NCBI GenBank assembly: GCA_017992195.1
Contig: JAGOPC010000001.1
Location: 1 to 64,000 of the forward strand
Direction: 5' to 3'
Length of the DNA: 64,000 nt
From: Patescibacteria group bacterium
Lineage (GTDB): Bacteria > Patescibacteriota > Gracilibacteria > Absconditabacterales > Absconditicoccaceae
Positions 31,068 through 40,790 of the stretch are shown piece after piece. The number at the start of each line of letters is the position of its first letter. Within the stretch, counting starts at the first letter, position 1. The notes under the pieces are model-generated. The model made no database searches. It saw only the letters and a list, made by a program, of their open reading frames with translations, and was not told where the DNA came from. The position numbers were made by a program, and so were the translations under genes.

Positions 31068-32006
31068 TTATGAACGGCTGGTAAAATACTCAGATAGCGG
31101 AGCAGCAAGTTGTTTTTTTCTTGAAAGCCTGTTGCCCAGGTCTGCTATACCATCAGTGGTTTCGGCTCCGAAAACCTCTTTGACGATACTTGCATCGTGA
31201 TGATTTGAAATGATGGTGGTGTTCTTCTCATTAAGAATATCAATAACCGAAAGCATGATAAAGTCTATCTCCTGTTCTGCTTTTATCTCATTAAGCTCTG
31301 TAAGTATTGCGTCTTTTTTGCTGAGAGCGAATGCGGCGTTCGTCGTTTCTACTGCGCCTATGCCAAGCTTTTTGCTTCCAGCTTCAAACGTCTTATAGTC
31401 TAACATAATAAGATCCCTGACTGATATATCTCCAAGATCAGATTTTGCGCTAAACATCTCCATAGAGTATGCTTCGAGGTCGTCTATTTTAGCGATAGCA
31501 TTCAGTTCTTCGATCGCTTGACGGTCTGCATTGGTCGTAGTGGGAGATCTGTAATAGAGGGTGTCAGAAATGATCGCGGAGATCATAAGGTGTGCTGTCA
31601 TTGCATTTGGCACATACCCATTTTCTTTGAACATAGCATAGATAACGGTACACGCACATCCTACCGGTTCTACTCTCATGGCGATCGCTTCATTTGTCTC
31701 GAGGTCTCCGATCTTATGGTGATCTACGATGCCGATAATTTTATAGTCGCTTCTATTGCTGATGCTTTGCCCCGCTTCATTGTGGTCGGTAAGAACAATT
31801 TTTTGCCCCGCAGGAAGCTCGGTCATGTGTTCAGGTATCTCTGCTCACGCCTTCTGTAATACATATTTCGTTTCGTTGTTTGGTTCTCCAAGTCTTATCG
31901 CCTGCGCGTCAACTCCGATATCTTTCAAGTATTGGGCCCACGCGAGCGCAGAACAAATCGCATCCGTGTCAGGATTTTTATGTCATAGTACAATAACGTC
32001 AGCCAT
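31068..32006 (-). CDS. ppaC: Manganese-dependent inorganic pyrophosphatase (DHH family)
   Basis: This cytoplasmic enzyme of 312 residues hydrolyses pyrophosphate and pulls biosynthetic reactions forward. Motifs: [21 protein letters not shown] at the start, GIVDHHKIGDL with the DHH triad (about 90), AIISDTLYYRSPTTT, and the C-terminal DHHA2 domain with NHHDASIVK and LSRKKQLAAPL. Two in-frame TGA codons are read as Gly; the first gives the Gly of GHKNPDTD, invariant in the family. Confidence 0.95.
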
Positions 32007-32187
32007 AATATGCGTGTTGGTAGAGTGATAAAATGAGCTAAAAGATACTGATTTAAACGTTGAAAACAAGCAATGAAGACTATTAATTTCTGAGATTATT
32101 TCATCGAATATTGAACTAGCTCTTTGCAGATAAAAATAATTCATTATATAAAAACTTATTCATTCAAAAATATAAACATAAAAACAC

Positions 32188-33741
32188 ATGGCGCAATCAC
32201 TGGTGAAAACCTTCGCGACTCTTGGTCTCGACGGACATGTTATTACGATCGAAGCTGACGCGAATAGGTCTCTTCCGACTATTGAAATTATTGGACTGCC
32301 GGATGCGGCGATCAAGGAATCGAAAGAGCGCATTCGCGCAACGTTTCGCAACCTCACATTGGAGCTGCCTCCGAAAAAGATCGTGCTGAATCTGGCGCCG
32401 TCTGACATCAAAAAAGTCGGTACGCAGTTCGACCTCCCCATGGCTGTCGCTATGCTCTTTCTATTGTGCGGTCATATCCATCATGCTGAGATGCTGGATC
32501 GCACATTGTTTTTTGGTGAACTTGGACTGGACGGTGCCGTCAGAAAGGTGAATGGTCTCCTGCCTGCAGTGATTGGTGGTATGAAAAAGTGATTCTCGAT
32601 ATTTTTTGTTCCCCAGGAAAATATTCATGAGTTAGTATATGTGTCGTGAATAACGCTCTATCCGTTGGCGTCATTTCGCGAGGTGGTAAATTTTTTTGTG
32701 AGATGAGTAAGTAGAAAGCCCTATGTGCACGATAAGTGATTGGAGAGTGTTGTGGCTGGCGAACATGAGTTTCCGGTGGATTTTGGATCGATAAAATGAC
32801 AACTGGTTGCGAAGCGTGCGTTGTCGATCGCGGCTGCCGGTGGTCACAATGTGCTTATGATGTGAGCTCCGTGATCGGGCAAGACCTTGTTGTCGAATGC
32901 TCTGCCGTCGATCATGCCTCCGTTACGTTTTGATGAGATGGTTGAGGTGTCGGAGATCTATTCTCTGGTCGGAAAGTTGACTGAGCAGCAGCCTCTCATT
33001 ACGTGCCGCCCGTTTCGCGCGGTGCATCATACGGCAAGTAAGATCGCGATCGTGTGAGGTGGTGCTCAGTTGCTCCCATGAGAACTAAGTCTTGCGCACA
33101 AGTGAGTCTTGTTTTTTGACGAGCTGCCTGAGTTTCCTCGCGAGGTGCTTGAAGTGCTGCGTCAGCCGATGGAAGACAAACATATTACGATCTCGCGTGC
33201 GAGCTGATCGGTGCAATATCCTGCGCACTGTATGTTCGTCGCGGCGATGAATCCATGCAAGTGTGGCTACTACAAAGATCCGGAGAAACCATGTGTATGC
33301 TGACTCGCTGAGATTGCCCGTTATCAGGCAAAGATCTCATGACCACTTCTCGATAGAATTGATATGATGTTGGAAATTCCTCGCGAAAATGTCGATGCGC
33401 TCTTTGAAAAATGAGCCTCTAAAGATTCGGCAACTCTTCGTGAAGACGTGATTCGCGCATGGAAAATTCAGCAGAAAAGATATGCATGAACATGAATTGG
33501 TTCGAACACAGGACTTTCCGCAAAGAATATTCACACCTATGTCGCACTCGATGAGAGTACAGAAAACTTTCTGAAACAAGTGGCGAGCAGACTCCATTTA
33601 TCATGACGCGTTGTTCACCGCATTCTAAAGTTGTCTCGTACGATAGCTGATGTCGAATGAGCTAAAAACGTGAGAATCTCGCACATCTCCGAAGCGTTGC
33701 ACTACAGAAGCAAAACGATGTTTGTGGAAAAATCGCAATAA
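32188..33741 (+). CDS. comM: ComM/YifB family AAA ATPase
   Basis: This Mg-chelatase-like AAA+ protein of 517 residues acts in branch migration during natural transformation. It has the N-terminal LonC-like domain ([19 protein letters not shown]), Walker [22 protein letters not shown], Walker [18 protein letters not shown] zinc motif and the C-terminal [14 protein letters not shown]. About seventeen in-frame TGA codons are read as Gly, including the first Gly of GAPGSGKT and the Gly of DVEGAK. Together with ComEC, ComF and PilT it points to DNA uptake and recombination. Confidence 0.94.
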
Positions 33742-33743
33742 AA

Positions 33744-33768
33744 AAAGACGCCTGAACAAATCAGGCAT
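33744..33768. terminator. Hairpin terminator between convergent genes
   Basis: GCCTGA/TCAGGC hairpin. The T-run is strong on the minus strand (TTTTTTT) and weak on the plus strand. It overlaps the last codons of the minus-strand membrane protein gene. Confidence 0.78.
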
Positions 33769-34375
33769 CACTTTCTTTTTCATATCGCACCGCTTTGATA
33801 AAAGCAGGGATCGCGATGAGGAAAGCATTTACAAGTAAGCAGACAATTCCGGCAACCCCAATAACGATGAGGCCTTCTATCAGCCTCCCCTCTATAAGAT
33901 AGGGTCGAACAATAAGTGTTGTTGTGGCTACTGTTGCTACCAGCATACCCATGATCGTGGCAGTCGCCGGTGGGATCCACTCCGGCCAGTATGCATACGT
34001 ACCAAAGATGGTTCCAAATGCTATTCCAAAGATAGTACAGGGTATGGTTGCCCCATACTGTTCAGGCATGTTCATACAGAGCAAACCAAATACAATGCCC
34101 GCCGGAACGCCAAATGCTATTCCGCATAGCACATCCTTCTTATGCTTTTGCAGCATATAAGAGTAATACGCGAGCGAGTAGATGATGGCAAAGAGCAGTA
34201 AACTGATCACGACTATTCGCGTCAGAAGTCCTATCCATGCATTTTCATCCTGCTCGGAGTGGATGTAGCTTACCTGTGGTAGCGTATTAAGAATCAAAAG
34301 AAGTATCCAGTTTATGCGACACCTTCTTCCGATTTTACGCAGCAGGCGATCGTCAAATTGAATAAATCTTTTCAT
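33761..34375 (-). CDS. Hypothetical membrane protein
   Basis: This 204-residue protein has a basic N-terminus and about six hydrophobic segments in Gly/Ala-rich pairs (GIAFGVPAGIVFGLLC, GIAFGTIFGTYAYW, TIMGMLVATVATTTLIV). No family recognised. Its reading frame ends at a TGA (33761-33763) that lies inside the terminator hairpin. Read as Gly it would continue about 34 codons antisense to comM to a TAG. No internal TGA occurs, unlike neighbouring membrane protein genes. Confidence 0.7.
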   Translation of the reverse strand: MKRFIQFDDRLLRKIGRRCRINWILLLILNTLPQVSYIHSEQDENAWIGLLTRIVVISLLLFAIIYSLAYYSYMLQKHKKDVLCGIAFGVPAGIVFGLLCMNMPEQYGATIPCTIFGIAFGTIFGTYAYWPEWIPPATATIMGMLVATVATTTLIVRPYLIEGRLIEGLIVIGVAGIVCLLVNAFLIAIPAFIKAVRYEKESDA

Positions 34376-34412
34376 ACATTTTTTGTTTTAGTAGTTCTAC
34401 ACTAGCCCTTTT

Positions 34413-35480
34413 TTAGAGAAAGTCAAACATACTTCTACAAATCATTTCCTTAGCTTTACTAACCTCTTTCTCTACGTTTTCTCCCGACCGGTCTTTTTTC
34501 CATCCCTGCACCTTCTCTAACGCTATCGGTAAGCTCAACAAGAAGCTCTCATCCTGCTTTACCAACAAATCATTAAAATGTCTTTCATAATACGCAGCGT
34601 TCAACAGCTGATCATGTGTTCGTGGGATCGGTACCATCACCAACTTTAGCCCGAACAATTTCTGCTCTGCCATCGACGTCGTCCCGGCACGCGTGATCGC
34701 CACATCACATCTTGCCAATAACCCACCCATCTCAGCCTGGCTCACAAAATCATAACATTCAACGTTCTCCAGACCCTCAAAAAGATATCTCAGCCCACTG
34801 TTTTTCGTTCCTAAAACGACGTAAAAGCGGCTTTTCACGTAACCATTTTTTCTAATAAGCTCCGCCAATGGCCTATAAACTGACTCAGCCCCCTGTGACC
34901 CTCAACTCACCAAAATCTGCGTCTTTTCGTCTCCCTCAAAATTCTCATTTACTCCCATTAATAAATCCTCGCTCAAGATCTGCCCCACGACAATTTCCTT
35001 CCCCGGAAAAACTCCCGCAAACCCCGTAAAGATTGTCGTCGCAAACCTCGCACAGATTCTATTCGACAGCCCCGACTTCGCATCTGACTCATGCATCACG
35101 ATTCTCTTTCTCAATATCCATCCTGCGATAACTACCGGCAACGACACATATCCTCCCTTACAAAAAATTACATCAATCTTTCTCTTCGACAACTTCCGGA
35201 GTGATTCTATAATTCACCACACCACCACGAACATATCCCCGATGTTTCTGATCCGCTCTGTCAGCGAAGCTCCTCTTCTGATCTTTCCAGAGACGATACG
35301 TATAAATTCGACATCGCCAAATTCGCCCGCTACACTCTCTTCGAGACCTCCGCGTTCCCCCAGTCGCACCAGCATTTCTGCCTTCTCCTTGTATTCAGGG
35401 TGCGTTTCGATATGTTGTATCAGCGATCTGACGGGAAAAACATGACCTCATGTTCCACCTCACGCAAAAGCAATCCTCAT
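34413..35480 (-). CDS. murG: UDP-GlcNAc:lipid I transferase
   Basis: This GT28 enzyme of 355 residues makes lipid II on the inner face of the membrane. The start MRIAFAGGGTGGHVFPV holds the GGGTGGH motif with two glycines encoded by TGA. Further landmarks are GKIRRGASL, CKGGYVSLPVVIAGW, HESDAKSGLSNRI, VSGGSQGA and AITRAGTTSMAEQ. Four TGA codons in all. CGA in EMLV.LGE.GGLE falls on a position that is often Trp in CPR MurG-like proteins, while the conserved RR of KIRRG is AGA AGA. It is divergent from tRNA-Val. Confidence 0.93.
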
Positions 35481-35568
35481 AAACTAATATAAAATTAAAA
35501 GTTCATAAAATTGAAAACTACCACAAATGATAAAGAAAAGATAGTCGAAACCAATTTGAAAATTTGAA

Positions 35569-35642
35569 GGGCGGTTAGCTCAGTTGGCTAGAGCATTTGC
35601 TCGACATGCAAAGGGTCGTTGGTTCAAGTCCAATACCGCCTA
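35569..35642 (+). tRNA. tRNA-Val (anticodon GAC)
   Basis: Acceptor GGGCGGT/ACCGCCT (one G-T pair), anticodon stem TTTGC/GCAAA, loop TCGACAT with anticodon GAC, T arm with TTCAAGT. No encoded CCA. Confidence 0.9.
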
Positions 35643-35659
35643 TGTTAAAATTCACACGA

Positions 35660-35717
35660 GGCTAGAGCATCCCGACGTGTCGGGAGGGTCATAGGTTCGA
35701 GTCCCGTATCGACCACC
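35660..35717 (+). pseudogene. tRNA-like remnant next to tRNA-Val
   Basis: The 3' part looks like a tRNA (GGCTAGAGC of the D arm, GGTTCGAGTCC of the T arm and a 3' ATCGACCACCA-like end) and shares its D-arm end with the tRNA-Val just upstream. The 5' acceptor half (GGTCGAT expected) is missing, the T stem has a mismatch and the anticodon arm folds as a near-perfect palindrome instead of a 7-base loop. Confidence 0.5.
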
Positions 35718-35760
35718 ATAGAAATGGCTTTCAAAAGGCTGTTTTTTGTTATATGAAAAT

Positions 35761-35789
35761 TTGACAGTTAACGAATATTCTAGTATAAT
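35761..35789 (+). promoter_or_regulatory. Consensus sigma70 promoter
   Basis: TTGACA and TATAAT, both perfect, 17 bases apart; the next ATG is 37 bases downstream. Confidence 0.88.
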
Positions 35790-35825
35790 TGTGCTGTATG
35801 TGTTTATAACCTTCTCTTAAATAAG

Positions 35826-36569
35826 ATGAGTACAGAATCTTTTTCTTCTTCAAATGAGGAATCGCAATTTATAGCTCAAGAAGTGAAAAGTACCGAAGCG
35901 TCCACAGGACAGGAGTTGTGAGCTTTGGCTAATGAGGTGGCGGAGCCCCATGCCGGCTATGCTCCAGAAGCAAAGGAACAGTATGAACCTACAAAGGTAT
36001 ACGAAATCACTAACCCTGCGGACATCGGCTTCGGTAGGTCGTCGCTTAAGACTGAGCACTTGAGTTTTGCAGTAAACTGACCGTTAGTTTTAGATGATGG
36101 TATGCCGGTAGGCGGATATATTTCTGGTGGTCGTCAGCTAAAAGATTTTATTGATCCAGCGTCAGCTGGGTGAAATTTTGCAGTAGATAATGGAATCATT
36201 GGTCTTTGAGTAGACTGAAAAATGCATCTCGTCTCATATAAGGACATAAAAAATACTAATATTTTATTTAAATGGGCATTTCAGAACGGTCCCATGCTTG
36301 TGGTGGATGGGAAAAATACCCGCGGAACGTCTGATACTAAGTGGAATAGGTCTGGTATAGGATATAGACGCGATGGTTCAGTTGTCGTTATCTATTCTGA
36401 CAAACCAGTGACGTTTAGAGAGTTTGCTGACCTTTTCGTAAACGAGGGCTGTACAAATGCAATGTATCTCGATGGATGACCATATTCAGGATATCAAGAT
36501 GAGAAGTGACCTCATGGTCAGCTTAATGGTAATGCAACTAAGCTGCAATTCTTTCATCAGAAGAAATAG
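35826..36569 (+). CDS. Phosphodiester glycosidase family protein (NAGPA domain)
   Basis: This 247-residue protein has a disordered acidic N-terminus (about 1-60) and a C-terminal NAGPA-type domain, related to the enzyme that uncovers mannose-6-phosphate and to wall polymer glycosidases. Landmarks are NGPMLVVDGKNT, WNRSGIGYRRDGSVVVI and the closing AMYLDGGPYSGY, where the second Gly of LDGG is TGA. Seven in-frame TGA codons are read as Gly. It has no clear signal peptide, so its location is uncertain. A perfect promoter precedes it. Confidence 0.82.
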
Positions 36570-36648
36570 CATTATCGATGCCTAATATTATTCCTACTAA
36601 ATATAAATATCTGCTTCACCCCAGATATTTTTTTCTTATAAGCCCTGG

Positions 36649-37362
36649 ATGAAAATAAAGAAAATTCGTAACATCCTCGACAAACTTTTTCCTATACACT
36701 GCATAGGCTGTCACTCGCTCTGACAGTATCTTTGTGCCAAATGCAAAAAAACTCTCCAGCCTCATCCCGAGATCTGCCCCGTCTCGCATCGCTTCTCGCC
36801 TGACTTCCAGGTGCATATTGATCATCGGCGCGACGTCGCCTATTCGTGAATAGCGATCTGATTCGCCTACAATGATCTTCTCAAAAAACTTATCTTACAA
36901 CTTAAATATTACCATCGCTATGATGTTGCTTCATTTCTCGTGGACCGTCTCGCGCTTATCACACAAACTAATCAAACATTACAAAAACTATTTCATTCAA
37001 AGAAAATTATCATCACATCTATTCCATCCCATCGATACAGAAAATATTTCATCAAGTGATACAACCAGTCAGAATTGCTAGCGAGGTGAGTCGCTCAAAA
37101 ACTTGGCTTGCCCTACCAGAAATTATTGACTAAAAACAAGCACACTCGCATCCAGGCATTTCTCTCCCGTGCCCAAAGACTCAAAAATCTTGAGTGAGTC
37201 TTTTCGCTCAGACCAGATATTGTTTTAACATGAGATGAATGAATTTTGATAGTAGATGATATTACGACGACAGGCTCTACGATCAATTCGGTAGCGAAAG
37301 CATTAAAGAAAGACTATCCAAATCTGACCGTGCGGGGCGTGGTTATAGGTCGCCATAGTTAA
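36649..37362 (+). CDS. comF: ComF family phosphoribosyltransferase-like competence protein
   Basis: This 237-residue protein has the ComF layout: an N-terminal zinc ribbon (CIGCHSLGQYLCAKC, about 18-33), a central ..IPSH.YRKYFIKGYNQSELLA, where RGFNQ is the family motif, and a PRPP-binding VDDITTTGST near residue 205. Eight in-frame TGA codons are read as Gly, including the Gly of GYNQ. CGA after PSH falls on the Trp of the family PLHW motif. Under the standard code this gene is shattered, and antisense frames look longer, so it is easily missed. Confidence 0.9.
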
Positions 37363-37363
37363 C

Positions 37364-37391
37364 TTGACTTGTTTTCCCTGCGGATTATAAT
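37364..37391 (+). promoter_or_regulatory. Sigma70 promoter
   Basis: TTGACT and TATAAT separated by 16 bases, directly after the comF stop codon and 30 bases before the next ATG. Confidence 0.75.
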
Positions 37392-37421
37392 CAAGGTTCA
37401 AAAAACAAAAGAAACGCCATT

Positions 37422-38048
37422 ATGAAAAAGAAGATCATTAACACGCTCGTATTACTCCTCACTGCCGGCTCATCCTTTTCTCAACCCCTTTTTCACTATT
37501 CGCAATTTGTGTTGAGTGATATAATGGGTAGATACACGAAGGAAGTCGAGCAAACATACGCCGGCAATATTATAAACGTCTTTGCGTCTGTGCGCAAAAG
37601 CCCAGTTGTCGTTCGCAACACTAAACAGCTCCTTGCATATAGGGCTACATCAAAGTGTCGCGAAGAGAAAGAAATTCCTATAAGGCAAAGAATTGATTCT
37701 CTTGTGGATACTACGCAATACTTGTTTCTCTCTCCAAGAAATAATAGGGACAATAAAGTTTTGCTTGGGTTGTTTTTGACTGGCTTTGAATGCATCTGGG
37801 CACTCCCCACTGGTGACCGCATGTACGTATTACACAGAGTATCTTCTGAGAAGGGGCGTCCTAGTTACATTGCTTTGGTATATAACAGAAAGACCAATAC
37901 AACTAACTATGCAAATGCGAAGCAGTTGAAGAGCTTTTATATTGAGCTTAAGAAAGCTTTGAAAGAAAGAAGCTACTCTACGCCACGCACGCCTGCTGAG
38001 AACTCTCTGGCAAATGCGCCATGTTGCTGCACTGGTTTAAAAAACTAA
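37422..38048 (+). CDS. Secreted hypothetical protein
   Basis: This 208-residue protein has a signal peptide (MKKKIINTLVLLLTAGSSFS) and a soluble domain without a recognised family. Cysteines occur at KCREE, FECIW and a CCC cluster near the C-terminus, so disulfides are possible with the thioredoxin-like protein as partner. It has its own promoter and terminator and no internal TGA, which may point to strong expression or to recent acquisition. Confidence 0.7.
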   Translation: MKKKIINTLVLLLTAGSSFSQPLFHYSQFVLSDIMGRYTKEVEQTYAGNIINVFASVRKSPVVVRNTKQLLAYRATSKCREEKEIPIRQRIDSLVDTTQYLFLSPRNNRDNKVLLGLFLTGFECIWALPTGDRMYVLHRVSSEKGRPSYIALVYNRKTNTTNYANAKQLKSFYIELKKALKERSYSTPRTPAENSLANAPCCCTGLKN

Positions 38049-38076
38049 AACTAGCAGCTTATTATCAAATTTAAAT

Positions 38077-38103
38077 GTCTCCGTATTTACGGAGATTTTT
38101 TTA
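38077..38103 (+). terminator. Terminator
   Basis: TCTCCGT/ACGGAGA hairpin followed by TTTTTTT. Confidence 0.88.
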
Positions 38104-38127
38104 TAGAAAATATTGGATGAAGAAAAT

Positions 38128-38991
38128 TTAGTCCATAAGTTTATGCACCTCTTGCAAGAATTTGTCATCAACGTGTGTATAGATTTGTGTCGTCGTGATT
38201 GACGAGTGGCCGAGCATGGCTTGGACGGACCTGATGTCTGCCCCTTTCTTGAGGAGGGCTGTGGCGAAGCTGTGGCGGAGGGTATGTGGCGTTACTTTTT
38301 TGTCGAGTCATGCGTAGCGGGCGTACTCTCTCACGAGTTCTTCGACGGAATTTCTGGTGAGTCACTTTCCTGATTTGAAATTACTGAGGTTGATAAACAG
38401 ATACGGGCTCTCGTCTTTTCTTGCTTCGAGATACTCTTCGAGTTTTTCTCTTGCGCGTTTCGTGAAAAACACGGCTCTCATTTTTTGTCATTTACCGATC
38501 ACCCGGAACTGGTTGCTGTCGAGTTTGACGTCAGTTTTTTTGAGTGAGACCAATTCGGTGACACGAAGCCCGGTTCCATACAATACGAGAAGTATCGCCT
38601 CGTCTCTTAGGCGTTTGATAAGATTTTTTTTCTCGTGCTTCTCGGGCATAGAGAGAATATTTTCCACTTCGGTCTCATTGAGAAAGCTCACCACTCTTGG
38701 TGGCGTCTTTCCTAGTTCCAGCTTGTCAGGCGAGATAACATCGATATCGTGTTTCAGGCAGAATTTGAGAAATGATCTGATCGCGACGATATGGTAGTTT
38801 ATAGTTTTTTTAGAAAGAGTTCTTTTGGTTAGTCCTATTCTGAAATCAAGGACATCAAGAGAAGTTATGTCAGTCACCTTCACATCTCAGACATGCTTCA
38901 AAAAACGCTCTAACCAGAGCGTGTAATTTTCGTACGTTTTAGGACTGACGTTTTTTTCGTATTCAAGATACGTCTGAAACTTTTTGATCAT
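38128..38991 (-). CDS. xerD: Tyrosine recombinase, XerC/XerD type
   Basis: This 287-residue site-specific recombinase probably resolves chromosome dimers. It has the N-terminal SAM-like core-binding domain and the catalytic residues Arg in [10 protein letters not shown], His-x-x-Arg in [10 protein letters not shown], His in [12 protein letters not shown] and the nucleophile Tyr in IYTHV. Five in-frame TGA codons are read as Gly. Catalytic arginines are CGT and CGC. It follows the Pro/Glu/Thr-rich gene by four bases. No attachment sites or phage genes are seen, so a chromosomal role is more likely than an integrase role. Confidence 0.9.
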
Positions 38992-38995
38992 ACTA

Positions 38996-40552
38996 CTAAG
39001 ACTGAGTGTTGTCTGGGCTGTTGGCGACATTGAGCATAATAGTGGCCTGATGTAAATCCGTCTGCATATTTGCAATCTGGGAATCGATATCAGGTATCGT
39101 AGAGATGTCGCTTATATTTGCAAGGGCTTCGAGAAGATTCGTGCTGTCTTTAAATACCATATAGAGTATGTCGCTGGCGTTTTTTTGCTTTATTTTTAGC
39201 GCTGCAGCAAGATTTTTTCTACTTTCTTCATTTATAGTTGAAAGAATATTTTTTGCTTCGTCAAGCGAGAGCGTCTGCGTATTCTGTGTGCCAGTGTCGC
39301 TTATTGTGTTGCCCGTTTCAGAAGTAGCGATAACGGCTTCGCCCGTCATCTCTGCGCCACTCATCGTGTCTGCTCCGGTATCGACAAGCGTTCCGACCTC
39401 TGTTCCTGTCTCTGCTGTCTCATTATTCACAACGGTTGGCGACGAAGTTCACGCGATGCTCGCGATAAGTCTCTCAGTCTCCTCCGGCATCATGGTTTTG
39501 AAAACGAATCCTCCGAGAACGAGAAGCAAGATGAACAATACTACCATTGCAAAGACCTTTTTCTTTGTCGATTTTGGTGGATGAATCATAGTCGTCGTCG
39601 GCAGAATAACTGATGTCTCTGCTGGTGCGCTCGCAGCTGACATCGCCGCTCCGGCTTGTCCGCCTATATCATTCGTTAGTGCGTCCAGGTCCATAGTCAT
39701 TCATTCTATGCTGCTTTCTATAGGAGCTTCAGGAGCTACCTCTACAGGAGTCGGCTCTGAAGGAGCTGGTTCTATAGGGGCTGATTCTATAGTGGGCTCT
39801 GCTGGCGCATTTACTACGTTTTCACTTTCATTGTTTATAAGCGTACCAACAACGCTGTCTGTATTCTCTTCTGCTACAGGAAGTTGTTCTGTATTTATAA
39901 CAGGCTCTGGTGTAACAGGTGCTGCTGGAATTTCAGTCGGCAAGGTGATGTTTACCAGATCATTGTGTTCGTTGATCTCATGAATGCTCATTGCATCGCT
40001 TTCTTCTTCATGTGCCGTTGGAATACTATCGGGGATCTTGATCTCCTCCTCGTTTTTAAAAAGTCAGCTTGGTGTCTCTGGCGTTTCTGTCGCTGCCGGC
40101 GTCGCTGGTGCGGTTGTTTCTTCTTTTGCACCTTCTTCGGTTGGTGGTATATGAATGTCTCCCAGATCAATTTTTGTTGGGTCTGCGCTGGCTTGCGTTA
40201 CCTCTATTGTTTCGGTTGCTTCAGTGTTGAAATTTGTCAGCTCTGCTGAAATTTCAGGAGTCTCGTTTAGCGCTGCGGCAGGAGTCTCAGTGGGAACAGA
40301 AATTGATGGTTCTATCTCTGTCTCAGCTTCCGGCATTGATTTATCCTCCGCTTTTTGCTGTGCGGCATCAAGACTTTTTTCCACCAATACATCGCTAAGA
40401 TCAGAAATCTCCTGCTTCGCTGGTTCTGTTTTTGGAGCTTCAGTCGCTTCCGGGAAAGAAAGGGAAATGTCGCCCAAAAGATCTCCCGCATTGGTGCCGG
40501 TATTTTGTACGTTTTCATCTGCCTTCTGTTGAGGATTTTGTGGATCTGCCAT
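38996..40552 (-). CDS. Pro/Glu/Thr-rich single-helix membrane protein
   Basis: This 518-residue protein is pieced together over three TGA codons (40064, 39701, 39449) read as Gly. About 320 residues of acidic, Pro/Thr/Glu/Ala-rich, probably disordered sequence precede one membrane helix (VFAMVVLFILLLVLGGFVF, about 340) and a C-terminal part with a helical segment (SLDEAKNILSTINEESRKNL). No signal peptide is present, so the long acidic part is likely cytoplasmic and the C-terminus outside. No family recognised. It is co-transcribed with xerD. Confidence 0.75.
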
Positions 40553-40790
40553 GAGGAAATAACTCGTGTAAAATCGTATGTATTTATTATAGCCCTCTCA
40601 CCATGAACTGTCAAATTTACCCCTAAAATCTCCTCATTTTTCTCCCAAACCCCCCCAAAATTAGAGAAATTTGATATTATCATGACTTTTTTGCCCCCGA
40701 TGGACAGAAATAGTTGCAAATTGCCACAGTTTGACTATCTGTCGATGTGACAACAATTGTCATTTACCCAACAAAAATAAAAACATAACA

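Noticed and set aside
36616-37081. Two frames of about 69 codons on opposite strands
   Set aside because: Both are shadows of comF, which is only visible once TGA is read as Gly.
38128-38991. Xer recombinase as integrase of a mobile element
   Set aside because: No flanking repeats, excision genes or tRNA-disrupting attachment site are seen next to it, and the arrangement looks chromosomal.
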